Assembly: GCA_003649235.1 (NCBI GenBank)
Contig: QMRG01000006.1
Span: 1-34,781, forward strand
Origin: Thermoprotei archaeon
GTDB lineage: Archaea; Thermoproteota; Thermoprotei; Thermofilales; B69-G16
Direction of reading: 5' to 3'
DNA: 34,781 nucleotides
Of the stretch, positions 8,024 through 15,212 are shown in pieces. The translations under genes were made by a program, and so were the position numbers. Each line of letters opens with the position of its first letter. Positions within the stretch are counted from its first letter, which is position 1. The notes below the pieces were generated by a model that saw nothing but the letters and a program-made list of their open reading frames with translations, was not told the origin of the DNA and made no database searches.

Positions 8024-8038
8024 TTATACAATGTATAA
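8024..8038. promoter_or_regulatory. Palindrome at the promoter of the winged-helix gene
   Basis: TTATACA-A-TGTATAA is a 7+1+7 perfect palindrome 37-51 bases before the TTG start. It overlaps the TATA-like region, so autoregulation by the downstream HTH product is plausible. It shares TTATAC/GTATAA half-sites with the rtcB palindrome. Confidence 0.4.
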
Positions 8039-8074
8039 ATTTATAGTATGACAATAATTATAGCGGTGATATAA

Positions 8075-8530
8075 TTGAGGATTAGAGTTAGGCGAAGAAT
8101 TACTATCGAGGAGTTGTGGAAGATTATTAATGAATATGAGTATTCTTTCGGTACTCCCGACAGGCTAAGACGCGAACTCTTAGTTTCACAAGATGAAAAA
8201 CTAAAGGGTAAGTTAGACGAATGGATCAATGCATTAAATGCTCTTAGAGAATATGAGGAAGATGGAGAGGAGAATTTTATTAAAGAAGAAGAAGTAGATC
8301 CTGCTGTAGTTAGAAGGCTATTGACCGATAATATGGTTAAGCTTTTGAAAGAGATTGAAAATGGAGTTGCTTCGATAAGCGAATTAGCTAGGAAAGTTAG
8401 ACGTTCAGTTCCCAATGTGTACAGTGATCTTCAGTTTCTGTATAGAAATGGATTTTTAGGTTTTCAGAAAAGAGGGAAGCATGTAGTACCCTATCTACTA
8501 TTAGAGGAGGTTATAATAGACTTTCGCTAA
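8075..8530 (+). CDS. Winged-helix transcriptional regulator, 151 aa
   Basis: The C-terminal half carries a MarR/HVO_A0114-like winged helix. MVKLLKEIENG leads into SISELARKVRRSVPNVYSDL (recognition helix) and a wing region FLGFQKRGKHVVPYLL. The N-terminal half is helical and charged and may mediate dimerisation or partner binding. The TTG start at 8075 is chosen because GGTGAT lies four bases upstream. A perfect palindrome covers its promoter. A 6-2-6 inverted repeat follows 2 bases after its stop. The next gene has its own TATA box 46 bases on. The target is unknown; autoregulation is an inference from the palindrome. Confidence 0.75.
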   Translation: MRIRVRRRITIEELWKIINEYEYSFGTPDRLRRELLVSQDEKLKGKLDEWINALNALREYEEDGEENFIKEEEVDPAVVRRLLTDNMVKLLKEIENGVASISELARKVRRSVPNVYSDLQFLYRNGFLGFQKRGKHVVPYLLLEEVIIDFR

Positions 8531-8532
8531 TG

Positions 8533-8557
8533 AACGGCAAGCCGTTAGAATTATATG
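8533..8557 (+). promoter_or_regulatory. Inverted repeat and TATA box before the YbjN-like gene
   Basis: AACGGC-AA-GCCGTT (8533-8546) lies between the upstream stop codon and TTATATG (8551-8557). The latter is 20-26 bases before GTG 8577, as expected for a leaderless promoter. With a 2-base centre the repeat suits a protein-binding site better than an RNA hairpin. Confidence 0.4.
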
Positions 8558-8576
8558 TGTGTTAATAGTTTAATCC

Positions 8577-9023
8577 GTGGTTGAAATTGTGAAAAAAGAA
8601 GAAGTTGCTCAAAAGATTAGCGATTTTCTGGGTAAAATGGATTTACGCTATGACTACGATGAAAAAAATAATAATTTCTCGATACATTTTGACGTAAAGT
8701 TTGGAGAGGAAGTTCTTCATTTTCAAGTTTTTGTCTTTTATAATGAAGATTGGATATCTATTGTAGCTCCTTTAATAAGAGAAAGTGATTTACCTAAAGA
8801 AGTAGATAAACTGGAGTTTTATAAGAAGCTACTTAGAGAAACATATTATTTGAATGAAGTTACCTATGGATTAACCGAAAACGACGATATTGTCGTTCAT
8901 GCAGAAAGTGCTACTCAAGCGTTAGATTTTGAGAATTTTAAAGTAGAATTTTACAGCGTGGTATACGGTATAGAACACTTCTTGAATGAAGTCATACCGA
9001 GTGTATTCGCGGCTAGTGAGTAA
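8577..9023 (+). CDS. YbjN/type III chaperone-like small acidic protein, 148 aa
   Basis: An acidic alpha/beta protein: an N-terminal helix, then strands (NNFSIHFDVKFGEEVLHFQVFVF), IVAPL, a central helix (KLEFYKKLLRETYYLNEVTYGL), a strand DIVVHAESA, and a long C-terminal helix. This order resembles the YbjN/CesT-like chaperone fold (for example LLRETYYLNEVTYGLTENDDIVV matching the L..N....G....D..I pattern in shortened form). No catalytic motif is visible. The GTG start at 8577 is supported by a TATA box at the right distance. It lies downstream of the winged-helix regulator. The fold assignment is tentative and the function unknown. Confidence 0.62.
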   Translation: MVEIVKKEEVAQKISDFLGKMDLRYDYDEKNNNFSIHFDVKFGEEVLHFQVFVFYNEDWISIVAPLIRESDLPKEVDKLEFYKKLLRETYYLNEVTYGLTENDDIVVHAESATQALDFENFKVEFYSVVYGIEHFLNEVIPSVFAASE

Positions 9024-9037
9024 AGTCTAACCCTCTA

Positions 9038-9043
9038 TTTTTT
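9038..9043 (+). terminator. T-run terminator after the YbjN-like gene
   Basis: Six consecutive T, 15 bases past the stop codon, in a pyrimidine-rich context (CCCTCTATTTTTT). Archaeal RNA polymerase stops at such runs without needing a hairpin. Confidence 0.45.
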
Positions 9044-9084
9044 ATACTATAATATTCAGTAGTAATTAATAAAGGAGTTGAATC

Positions 9085-9405
9085 ATGAAAAACTTTGAAT
9101 CGAGAAGAGAGAGAATAATTGACGTTTTGAAAAATAGCGATAGACCTTTAAACATAGATGAGATTGCTGCGTTAATAGGTTTAAATCCGCGAGAATCTAA
9201 GTCTCTATATGAAGATTTAAGACACGCCGCTAAAACTCTATACAGGAAGAGTAAAGGGAGAGAATACATAGCCATGATTCCTCCACGATGTATCAATTGT
9301 GGTTTTGTATTCAAAAATTTGAATAAGCTGAGAAAACCCTCTAAGTGTCCTAAATGTAAAAGCGAACGAATAATTCCTCCATCTTTTATGTATGTGGAAG
9401 AATAG
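9085..9405 (+). CDS. HTH / zinc-ribbon regulator (COG3357-like), 106 aa
   Basis: An N-terminal winged-helix segment (RERIIDVLKNSDRPLNIDEI, residues 8-27, then LRHAAKTLYRKSKGREYIA) is followed by a C-terminal zinc ribbon with CINC and CPKC knuckles (about residues 69-72 and 88-91). This layout matches the archaeal family of predicted regulators that fuse an HTH to a Zn ribbon. The ATG start is preceded by AAAGGAG. It lies 17 bases upstream of nreA and may be co-transcribed with it, hinting at a link to nucleic-acid maintenance. That link is inference. Confidence 0.8.
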   Translation: MKNFESRRERIIDVLKNSDRPLNIDEIAALIGLNPRESKSLYEDLRHAAKTLYRKSKGREYIAMIPPRCINCGFVFKNLNKLRKPSKCPKCKSERIIPPSFMYVEE

Positions 9406-9422
9406 TTAGCTGGGGGTCGATC

Positions 9423-10703
9423 TTGCCGGTAAAGATCGATCCTGTTCTCTGTGCTAAGTGTAAGAGTTCTAGGAAGCTATGTGGTAGATCTAGATGCCCC
9501 ATACTTGTTAGATTAACAGCTTCATACAGAATTGCAAGTAAGATTCCACGAAGAGAAGTTTATGGTTCTACACCTCCTTCTGTTCTCATAGGGGAATGGG
9601 GGTATCCTAGTATTAGACTTGGAGTTAATATCCCACTTGTAATTGGGCTTAAAGCTAAGGAGTACGATTTTCCGGAGAATTGGTGGGGAAGGAAGAGTTT
9701 AGAAGATATTATAATGCTTAGATCTTCTATGATCTACTCGAGTTTCCGTGCTAATGCTAAAGTAGATGCCAGACTTTTTAAAAATAAGCTAGTAGCGGAG
9801 CTCCAGAATATAGCTCTTTCACAGTTACCGGTTGATACCGAAGCTTTATTCAAAAAACCTCCAATACTAAGCCTTAAATTTGACGGCATTGTCGCACCTA
9901 TAGGGCCTAGAGCAGACGCGGTTAATATCAAAGTTGTAGGCAATCCCAAGGTGCCTAGAAAAGTCGATTATATAGTTTCTGACATTGATGTCGATGCTAG
10001 AACTGCTTCTGTTGAACTTTATGAATATGGAGTTTCGTTCTATCATATAGTGAGACTTTTTAGCTTAGGATTACTCGGTGAGCGTAGATTTCGGAGAATA
10101 GTTCCGACTCGTTGGGCCATTACGGCTATTGATAAGATTCTGGGTGATAGATTACTGGGCAAGATTAGAGGTTATAAGGAATATGAAAAATATGCTGTTT
10201 TCCATGTAGAATATGTAGGAAATAGATATTTTCTCCTTTTTGTTCCTGGAGGATGGAGTTTTGAAATGTTGGAGATTTGGCTTCCTAGAAGTGTTTGGGT
10301 GAAAAGAGGCGAGGCTTTGATAGTAAGCAATTACGAGTTTTTTGATGGTAGAGCCAGACTTTCGGATGTAGATGGAGGTTATTATGCTATAAGGTTTCCA
10401 GTACTTGAATATTTGTCAAGGATTAGACGTAAAGCCACTGTAGTGGCTTTTAGGGAAATCACGCCAAATTACTATGCGCCTATAGGTTCTTGGCAGATAA
10501 GGGAAAGTATCAGAAATGCTCTTAAATCAAAGCCAGTTCTATTCGATTCCTTAAAGAATGCTTTAAAACATATATCCTCGAGACTCTACGCTGATACCAG
10601 AAAAGTTTACAAGAAATCAACTTTGTTGAGGATGTTAATGGAGCAAGAGAAGATAACCAAGTATTTAAAGGAAAATTTTAAACAATCTAGGCAGACTAGC
10701 TAG
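9423..10703 (+). CDS. nreA: NreA-family DNA repair protein
   Basis: A 426-aa archaeal protein of the Nre family (COG1602), reported to act in repair of DNA damage and to contact PCNA. The N-terminus has a Zn-binding knot CAKC-x6-CGRSRC (Cys10, 13, 20, 25). Family landmarks include the STPPSVLIGEWGYPSIRLG segment, IAPIGPRAD-like VAPIGPRADAV, and RIVPTRWAITAID. Near the C-terminus QEKITKYL fits the PCNA-interacting box pattern (QxxIxxY-hydrophobic). The TTG start is supported by GGGGGT a few bases upstream. The final 39 bases overlap the convergent reductase gene on the other strand. Confidence 0.88.
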   Translation: MPVKIDPVLCAKCKSSRKLCGRSRCPILVRLTASYRIASKIPRREVYGSTPPSVLIGEWGYPSIRLGVNIPLVIGLKAKEYDFPENWWGRKSLEDIIMLRSSMIYSSFRANAKVDARLFKNKLVAELQNIALSQLPVDTEALFKKPPILSLKFDGIVAPIGPRADAVNIKVVGNPKVPRKVDYIVSDIDVDARTASVELYEYGVSFYHIVRLFSLGLLGERRFRRIVPTRWAITAIDKILGDRLLGKIRGYKEYEKYAVFHVEYVGNRYFLLFVPGGWSFEMLEIWLPRSVWVKRGEALIVSNYEFFDGRARLSDVDGGYYAIRFPVLEYLSRIRRKATVVAFREITPNYYAPIGSWQIRESIRNALKSKPVLFDSLKNALKHISSRLYADTRKVYKKSTLLRMLMEQEKITKYLKENFKQSRQTS

Positions 10704-11819
10704 TACTAGCCTTTGTGTGTCCTCAACATCTAGATATAATTTGGCAATTATTTCTCTCATTTTAGGATCTCTAAGTAGTTTACCGGAGGTCATTTTCCCC
10801 TTTTTGAAAAACTTCAAGATGAGCTTCTCTAATCGGAATCTCCTATAGAAGCTCTTTCTAAGCATGGATAGATAATATTTTCCTACTTCATGAAGCGCTA
10901 TGTTTTTTCTTAAGTATGCGGATATGGCTTCAGCGGACATTTCTCCTGCTAGAAGTGCGAATTTTATACCTTCTCCAGTAAGAGGCGATACATGTCCAGC
11001 AGAATCTCCTGCCAGTATTATTCTATTCATAGCTATTCTATCTATAGGACCTGTGAGAGGTACTGGAGCATATCTAGCTTTGGATATTTCCTCTAAATTA
11101 TAGTAACTTAGTATTTTTCTTAGATATTTCCTTAAATCCAGGCCTTTGGTTCGAGAAGCTAAGGCTCCTAGGCCAGCATCTACGTACCCTTTCTTGGGGA
11201 AAATCCAAGCATAGCCGAAAGAAGAAAAGTCACTGCCTAGGAATATAATGTTAATTTTCAAAGATATTTCCATAAATAATTTTTTACTAGAATAAGCTTT
11301 CACTTGCGTTGTAAGGCCCAGCTCGCTGCTTTTGAATCTCCCTCTAACTATACTTCCTATTTTAGAATAAGCACCGTCTGCTGCCACTAGTATTTTAGCC
11401 TTAAAGCTGGCTTCATCTCTACCTGTATGCACTATTACCGTATTTTCCCTCGTTTCGACATTTATCACGGCAGTATTTGTTAAAATCTCTCCGCCCTCCT
11501 TCTCTACTTTATTAGCTAGATATTCAGCTAACTTTGTTCTATTGAGATTGTATCCTACTATATCTTCCAACTCTATCGTCCATTCGGATTCTCTAGTCAC
11601 AATTTTCAATCCTTTAACCGGGTAATCCGCAATAGAAGTCGAGATATTGAATCGATCGAATGCCGCAATTGGCAGGTAGCCAGCACAAAGTTTCTCGTAG
11701 TTAGGCTTTACCTCTTTCTCAAGAACAAGAACTCTAAACCCGTTTTCTGCCAGCTTTTTAGCACTTGAAAGACCAGCTGGGCCAGCTCCTATTATTATTA
11801 CGTCTAGAAGCTCGCCCAT
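10665..11819 (-). CDS. Geranylgeranyl reductase family flavoprotein
   Basis: A 384-aa FAD-dependent reductase. It shows the N-terminal dinucleotide-binding motif GAGPAG (residues 11-16), the family motif YAWIFPKKGYVDAGLG (YxWxFPx7GxG), and the distal FAD motif LAGDSAGHVSPLTGEG. In archaea such enzymes saturate the isoprenoid chains of membrane lipids (digeranylgeranylglycerophospholipid reductase) or of quinones and polyprenols. Which substrate applies cannot be read here. It starts one base after the stop codon of the Cys-rich gene, so the two are in one operon. The C-terminus runs into an antisense overlap with nreA. Confidence 0.9.
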   Translation of the reverse strand: MGELLDVIIIGAGPAGLSSAKKLAENGFRVLVLEKEVKPNYEKLCAGYLPIAAFDRFNISTSIADYPVKGLKIVTRESEWTIELEDIVGYNLNRTKLAEYLANKVEKEGGEILTNTAVINVETRENTVIVHTGRDEASFKAKILVAADGAYSKIGSIVRGRFKSSELGLTTQVKAYSSKKLFMEISLKINIIFLGSDFSSFGYAWIFPKKGYVDAGLGALASRTKGLDLRKYLRKILSYYNLEEISKARYAPVPLTGPIDRIAMNRIILAGDSAGHVSPLTGEGIKFALLAGEMSAEAISAYLRKNIALHEVGKYYLSMLRKSFYRRFRLEKLILKFFKKGKMTSGKLLRDPKMREIIAKLYLDVEDTQRLVLASLPRLFKIFL

Positions 11820-11820
11820 A

Positions 11821-12114
11821 TTATAATCCTTTTATTTCATAGTTTTTAGGACATATACGTCTAGATTCACGACATAGTTTTTCCGCTAACTCAATTTCTT
11901 TCCTCAGTCTGGCTTCCGCACTTGCTCTGCATAGTTCTGATTCCTTATGACAAATTGGGTTTGGACTTTTTATGCAAAGAGTAGATACATAGAGACATAT
12001 TTCTGCAGCTTTTTCATGATCTCCTTTAGCTACTAGTTCCCTAGCCGTTTTACACAATCTGAGAGCTCTATCGCAATAGAGCAAGGCTATTTTTAATATA
12101 GGTCTATTAGCCAT
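11821..12114 (-). CDS. Helical protein with two exact twin-CX6C units
   Basis: A 97-aa all-helical protein with eight Cys at 14, 21, 40, 47, 55, 62, 81 and 88 (counted from ATG 12114). They form four CX6C pairs: CDRALRLC, CLYVSTLC, CHKESELC and CRESRRIC. The first four Cys repeat at an offset of exactly 41 residues, so the protein is an internal duplication of a C-x6-C-x18-C-x6-C helical hairpin. Cys seven apart lie on one helix face, so each hairpin could hold two inter-helix disulfides or bind metal. No signal peptide is seen. The track starts at TTG 12123, but the TATA box fits ATG 12114 better. It is one base upstream of the GGR-family reductase. I do not recognise a named family. Confidence 0.8.
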   Translation of the reverse strand: MANRPILKIALLYCDRALRLCKTARELVAKGDHEKAAEICLYVSTLCIKSPNPICHKESELCRASAEARLRKEIELAEKLCRESRRICPKNYEIKGL

Positions 12115-12140
12115 TTGAATCAATGAGTCTATATCAGTAG

Positions 12141-12148
12141 ATATAAAT
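12141..12148 (-). promoter_or_regulatory. TATA box of the Cys-rich protein / reductase operon
   Basis: ATTTATAT on the minus strand is centred 30 bases before ATG 12114. It predicts a transcript starting near 12118 with almost no leader, after the TTG at 12123. Confidence 0.45.
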
Positions 12149-12153
12149 AAGAA

Positions 12154-13053
12154 TTACTTGGGTTTAGCTTTTAAAACTCGTCTTTTATAGGTTTTATACG
12201 CGATATAAATTAGACCTCCTAGAACTATTAGCGGTATAAGAGCAAATACTATTACTACGAGAGCATATACGGCAGCGTACATAGCTGCTAATCCTTTAGC
12301 TACAGCATCTAAAATATTGAAAGACGGCCATTCAACTTCCACTTTCTCCGGCTCTATAAATTCTACAACTATAGTTGAGTACTCTATTCTGTTTTCTAGA
12401 TATCTAAGTCTGGCGGTAAGTCTTTCAATTTCCTCTCTAACCACTTTAAGCTGCGCTTCTACTTTCAGTATCTCTTCCACAGTAACTGCTTTATCTAATA
12501 ATGCTAATAGACGCTTCTCGACATTTTTCAAATTATTCAATCTAGCAGTTAAATCAATATACTCTTCGGTTACATCTATAGCTCTTACATTTTCATCTTC
12601 AAGCTCTCCAAGTTTTCTCAAATCATTAATTGCTAGATAGAAATTTTCCGTTGGAATTCTAAGCGTTACCACTGCTCTATCTTTGCCTATCTGTAAGTTG
12701 CCTACGTAGCCGTTATATTTTAAAGCTATGCTCTCCGCTTCTCGAGCTTTTTCCTCCGAATCTTCAACTTTTAACCTGAGATAAGCCTCATATACCATCT
12801 TCCTATAAGGCAATGTTTGAGCTTGAACTTCAAATTCTCCAGCAGTACTCTTCTCTTCCGTTTTTTCAGTCGAAGGCATGAAGACGGGCATTTCCGGCTT
12901 TTCAATATCTGAAACTATTAAAGGTTCTCTATGTGTGGGTTTATGCATATAGTAACTCATTACCAGATTTCCCAGAAAGGTTAAAAATACTAGAGAAAAT
13001 ATCCCTATAAGACACACAGCAATTAAGACTAGGATGGTTGATTTTCTTGTCAT
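12154..13053 (-). CDS. DUF4349 membrane protein
   Basis: About 299 aa from the preferred ATG. There is an N-terminal membrane anchor (about residues 6-30), a Pro/Glu-rich linker, and a conserved DUF4349 domain (KYNGYVGNLQIGKDRAVVTL and RIPTENFYLAINDLRKLG). A long heptad coiled coil follows (VEEILKVEAQLKVVREEIER), then a YSTIVVEF strand, a second hydrophobic helix pair (VYALVVIVFALIPLIVLGGL) and a basic tail. Both termini probably face the cytoplasm with the domain outside. The track begins at TTG 13110, straight after the upstream stop, but ATG 13053 gives a standard MTRKS anchor start and an AT-rich TATA-like element about 30 bases upstream. The role is unknown; bacterial relatives are putative lipoproteins. 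Confidence 0.82.
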   Translation of the reverse strand: MTRKSTILVLIAVCLIGIFSLVFLTFLGNLVMSYYMHKPTHREPLIVSDIEKPEMPVFMPSTEKTEEKSTAGEFEVQAQTLPYRKMVYEAYLRLKVEDSEEKAREAESIALKYNGYVGNLQIGKDRAVVTLRIPTENFYLAINDLRKLGELEDENVRAIDVTEEYIDLTARLNNLKNVEKRLLALLDKAVTVEEILKVEAQLKVVREEIERLTARLRYLENRIEYSTIVVEFIEPEKVEVEWPSFNILDAVAKGLAAMYAAVYALVVIVFALIPLIVLGGLIYIAYKTYKRRVLKAKPK

Positions 13054-13110
13054 AGGAGAGAATGCGTATATGTGGAATAAAATATTTCCTATGTTCAAAA
13101 TTTTTAACAA

Positions 13111-13695
13111 TTATGTTTTAAGTTGTCCTAAAATTTTTTTAACTATAAGCTCGTCAAACCCTAGGTTCACTATAGCCGTATAAACCTCGCTTTCCTCTAA
13201 TCCTTTTAATTTCATTTTCTTGACTAAGTAGCTTATAGTTTCCATTTGCTCATAGGGAAAGACTATCCACTTATCAGTCTCCCTAACATAATAGTCGACC
13301 TTAACTTTACACCAAGGCTTTACATATACTACCGCTATTTTTATCGAGTGAGGATTTTCCTTCGATACGTGTCTTCTGACCAACTCAATAGTTTCTCCTG
13401 TATCGGCAACATCATCTACTATTAAGACTTTTTGACTCTCTACATCTACGGATAAGGGTTGCACTATTTCTGGTTTTAGTTCTCGCACATCGATATCCTT
13501 ATAGAATTTCACTCCTACACTAGCTACCTTATCAACTTTTAGTAGATCTGAAATTATTCTCCCTACAACCCATCCTCCTCTGGCAATTGCAATAAGTATA
13601 TCTGGCTTATAGCTCTCTTCTATCTTTCTCCCTAAGTCGAAAATGTCCCAGTAAAACTCGTTCCATGATAATACTAGGAATTTATCTTTCTCCAT
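13111..13695 (-). CDS. Purine-type phosphoribosyltransferase (COG2236-like)
   Basis: A type I phosphoribosyltransferase of 194 aa, cytoplasmic. The PRPP-binding signature is VLIVDDVADTGET, and IAIARGGWVVGRII forms the preceding loop. The Trp/Pro-rich hood (VVYVKPWCKVKVDYYV, WIVFPYEQ) resembles archaeal xanthine/hypoxanthine-guanine enzymes that salvage purine bases. An extra helical C-terminal tail (about 40 aa) with a UBA-like look (TAIVNLGFDELIVKKILG) is present. The base specificity cannot be read from sequence. It is upstream of the DUF4349 gene on the same strand but that gene probably has its own promoter. Confidence 0.87.
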   Translation of the reverse strand: MEKDKFLVLSWNEFYWDIFDLGRKIEESYKPDILIAIARGGWVVGRIISDLLKVDKVASVGVKFYKDIDVRELKPEIVQPLSVDVESQKVLIVDDVADTGETIELVRRHVSKENPHSIKIAVVYVKPWCKVKVDYYVRETDKWIVFPYEQMETISYLVKKMKLKGLEESEVYTAIVNLGFDELIVKKILGQLKT

Positions 13696-13732
13696 ATTTA
13701 AGTGAATGAAGTGAGGGTTAAAAGCTTAACTC

Positions 13733-14854
13733 CTATCCGAGCAAATTAGAGATCTTGTCTATTGCTTTGAGTCCAAAGCCTGTAAGCGGGAGAAGTATTC
13801 TTTCTCCTCTTTCTATGATATTATTCTCTTTCAATTTTTCAAAGGCAGCTAGTGCTGTGGCAGACGTAGGTTCTACAAATAGCCCCCATCTAGCCAACCG
13901 GTATAGCGCTTCAATTATTTCCCTGTTATTTACTACGACTATATCTCCATGAGTCTCTTTTAATCTATAGGCTATCTGATATCTTCTAGGAGGATTGGGG
14001 ACTGCTATTCCATCTGCTAGAATTTTGCTCGGCTTCTCTCCTCTATAGCCTGGATGCAGGATCTCGTAGACTGTTGTGAAACCTTCTGCCTGAACTCCGT
14101 AAATTCGTGGCATTTGTTTAATAGCTCCTATTTCTAATAAGTCTCTAAATCCTTTGTATATGCCTAGAGCCAGTCCACCGCTACCTATGGGAACAATGAG
14201 AGAGTCCACGTCTCCGAATTGTTCGAATGATTCATAGGCTATGGTTTTTAAACCTTCTATAAAAAATGGACTCCATAAGTGGCCAGCATAGAAGCTTTTT
14301 TCAGCAGCTTTTAACGCTTCATTATGTACATGCGCTCTATCTCCACTCACTTGGATAACATCGGCGCCATAGCTTTTTATCTGTAGAACCTTTGGGTGAG
14401 GAGCTTTTTCAGGTACGTAGATACGGCACTTTATGCCCGCCGCTGCCGAGTAGGCAGCGATAGCTGCGCCAGCGTTGCCAGAAGAATCTTCGACTATATC
14501 CTTTATTCCAATACTAGCTAAGTGGGATATCAGTGTTGATGCTCCTCTATCTTTAAACGATCCGGTTGGGTTTAAATATTCTAGTTTAAGCAAGAGTACC
14601 GTGTTTCTGTAATTTTTCTTTATTATAGGCGTCCATCCTTCTCCTATAGAAATTAAGCATTTTCTACTTACTGGTAGTAATTCCCAGTATCTCCACATAG
14701 TATGAATACGGCTTTTTACCTGTTCAAAATAGTCTGTACTTTCCTCAATATGAATTGATATATCTAAGAAGTTTCCGCAGTAACACTTCCATATCTTAGA
14801 TTCTATAGGATATTCTCTTTTACATTTCGAACATAAGAGCTTGAAAGATGCCAT
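13733..14854 (-). CDS. thrC: Threonine synthase
   Basis: A PLP fold II enzyme converting O-phosphohomoserine to threonine. From ATG 14854 it is 373 aa. An N-terminal Zn-ribbon-like CSKC...CYCG (about residues 8-28) is followed by the PLP-Lys motif NPTGSFKDRG, SSGNAGAAIAAY, and the phosphate-binding IGSGGLALG. A C-terminal TSATALAA follows. The track start at 14932 adds 26 residues that run into the neighbouring gene region and lack family character, so I reject it. A CTATAC/GTATAG palindrome sits 4 bases before the ATG. Some archaeal threonine dehydratase-like or cysteate synthase paralogs look similar, but the ribbon plus loop pattern favours ThrC. Confidence 0.9.
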   Translation of the reverse strand: MASFKLLCSKCKREYPIESKIWKCYCGNFLDISIHIEESTDYFEQVKSRIHTMWRYWELLPVSRKCLISIGEGWTPIIKKNYRNTVLLLKLEYLNPTGSFKDRGASTLISHLASIGIKDIVEDSSGNAGAAIAAYSAAAGIKCRIYVPEKAPHPKVLQIKSYGADVIQVSGDRAHVHNEALKAAEKSFYAGHLWSPFFIEGLKTIAYESFEQFGDVDSLIVPIGSGGLALGIYKGFRDLLEIGAIKQMPRIYGVQAEGFTTVYEILHPGYRGEKPSKILADGIAVPNPPRRYQIAYRLKETHGDIVVVNNREIIEALYRLARWGLFVEPTSATALAAFEKLKENNIIERGERILLPLTGFGLKAIDKISNLLG

Positions 14855-14858
14855 AATT

Positions 14859-14872
14859 CTATACACGTATAG
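14859..14872. promoter_or_regulatory. Palindrome just upstream of thrC
   Basis: CTATAC-AC-GTATAG is a 6+2+6 perfect inverted repeat ending five bases before the chosen ATG. Its half-sites resemble those at rtcB and the winged-helix gene. It could be an operator over the transcription start. Confidence 0.35.
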
Positions 14873-14879
14873 AAAGAAA

Positions 14880-15212
14880 TTAATGTTTACATCTTTTATA
14901 GGGGCACGTTTTGACGTATACGAGCGTGCCATTACTCAACAATCTATACGTATAGGCGCAACCATACGTTAGTTTTTCTTCACCTATGTTCCAAGTATTA
15001 ATCATTAAATTCCAAGAAAATGTTCTAATTTCGATTAATCCTATATCGTCGAGTTTTCTGCCTAACTTGAACTTATCAGCTTGAATTTCTGCGCATTTCC
15101 AAGCTTCTACGCTATATCTTAAAACTACAAATCTCGAATTCGTATACAAGAAGAGCATGGAAGATAGGGCAATAACAAATATTAGCACAGTCGCTACTAC
15201 GTCTAATCTCAA
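14880..15212 (-). CDS. Small pilin-like membrane protein, last gene of the leftward pilus operon
   Basis: A 110-aa protein with one N-terminal hydrophobic helix (VVATVLIFVIALSSMLFLY) directly after MRLD, then a hydrophilic beta-type domain with four Cys (AWKCAE, YGCAY, KTCPYKRC). This is the layout of minor pilins or pseudopilins, though there is no clear class III cleavage motif. It starts at TTG overlapping the TGA of the TadC-like gene (TTGA), which signals translational coupling and membership in the pilus operon. The extracellular Cys may form disulfides. Family not recognised. Confidence 0.72.
   Translation of the reverse strand: MRLDVVATVLIFVIALSSMLFLYTNSRFVVLRYSVEAWKCAEIQADKFKLGRKLDDIGLIEIRTFSWNLMINTWNIGEEKLTYGCAYTYRLLSNGTLVYVKTCPYKRCKH

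Noticed and set aside
13054-13110. N-terminal extension of the DUF4349 protein in the track
   Set aside because: TTG directly after a stop with no ribosome-binding site; the internal ATG gives a normal membrane anchor.
14855-14932. N-terminal extension of threonine synthase in the track
   Set aside because: It lacks family similarity and overlaps the pilin-like gene; ATG 14854 fits the Zn-ribbon start of the family.
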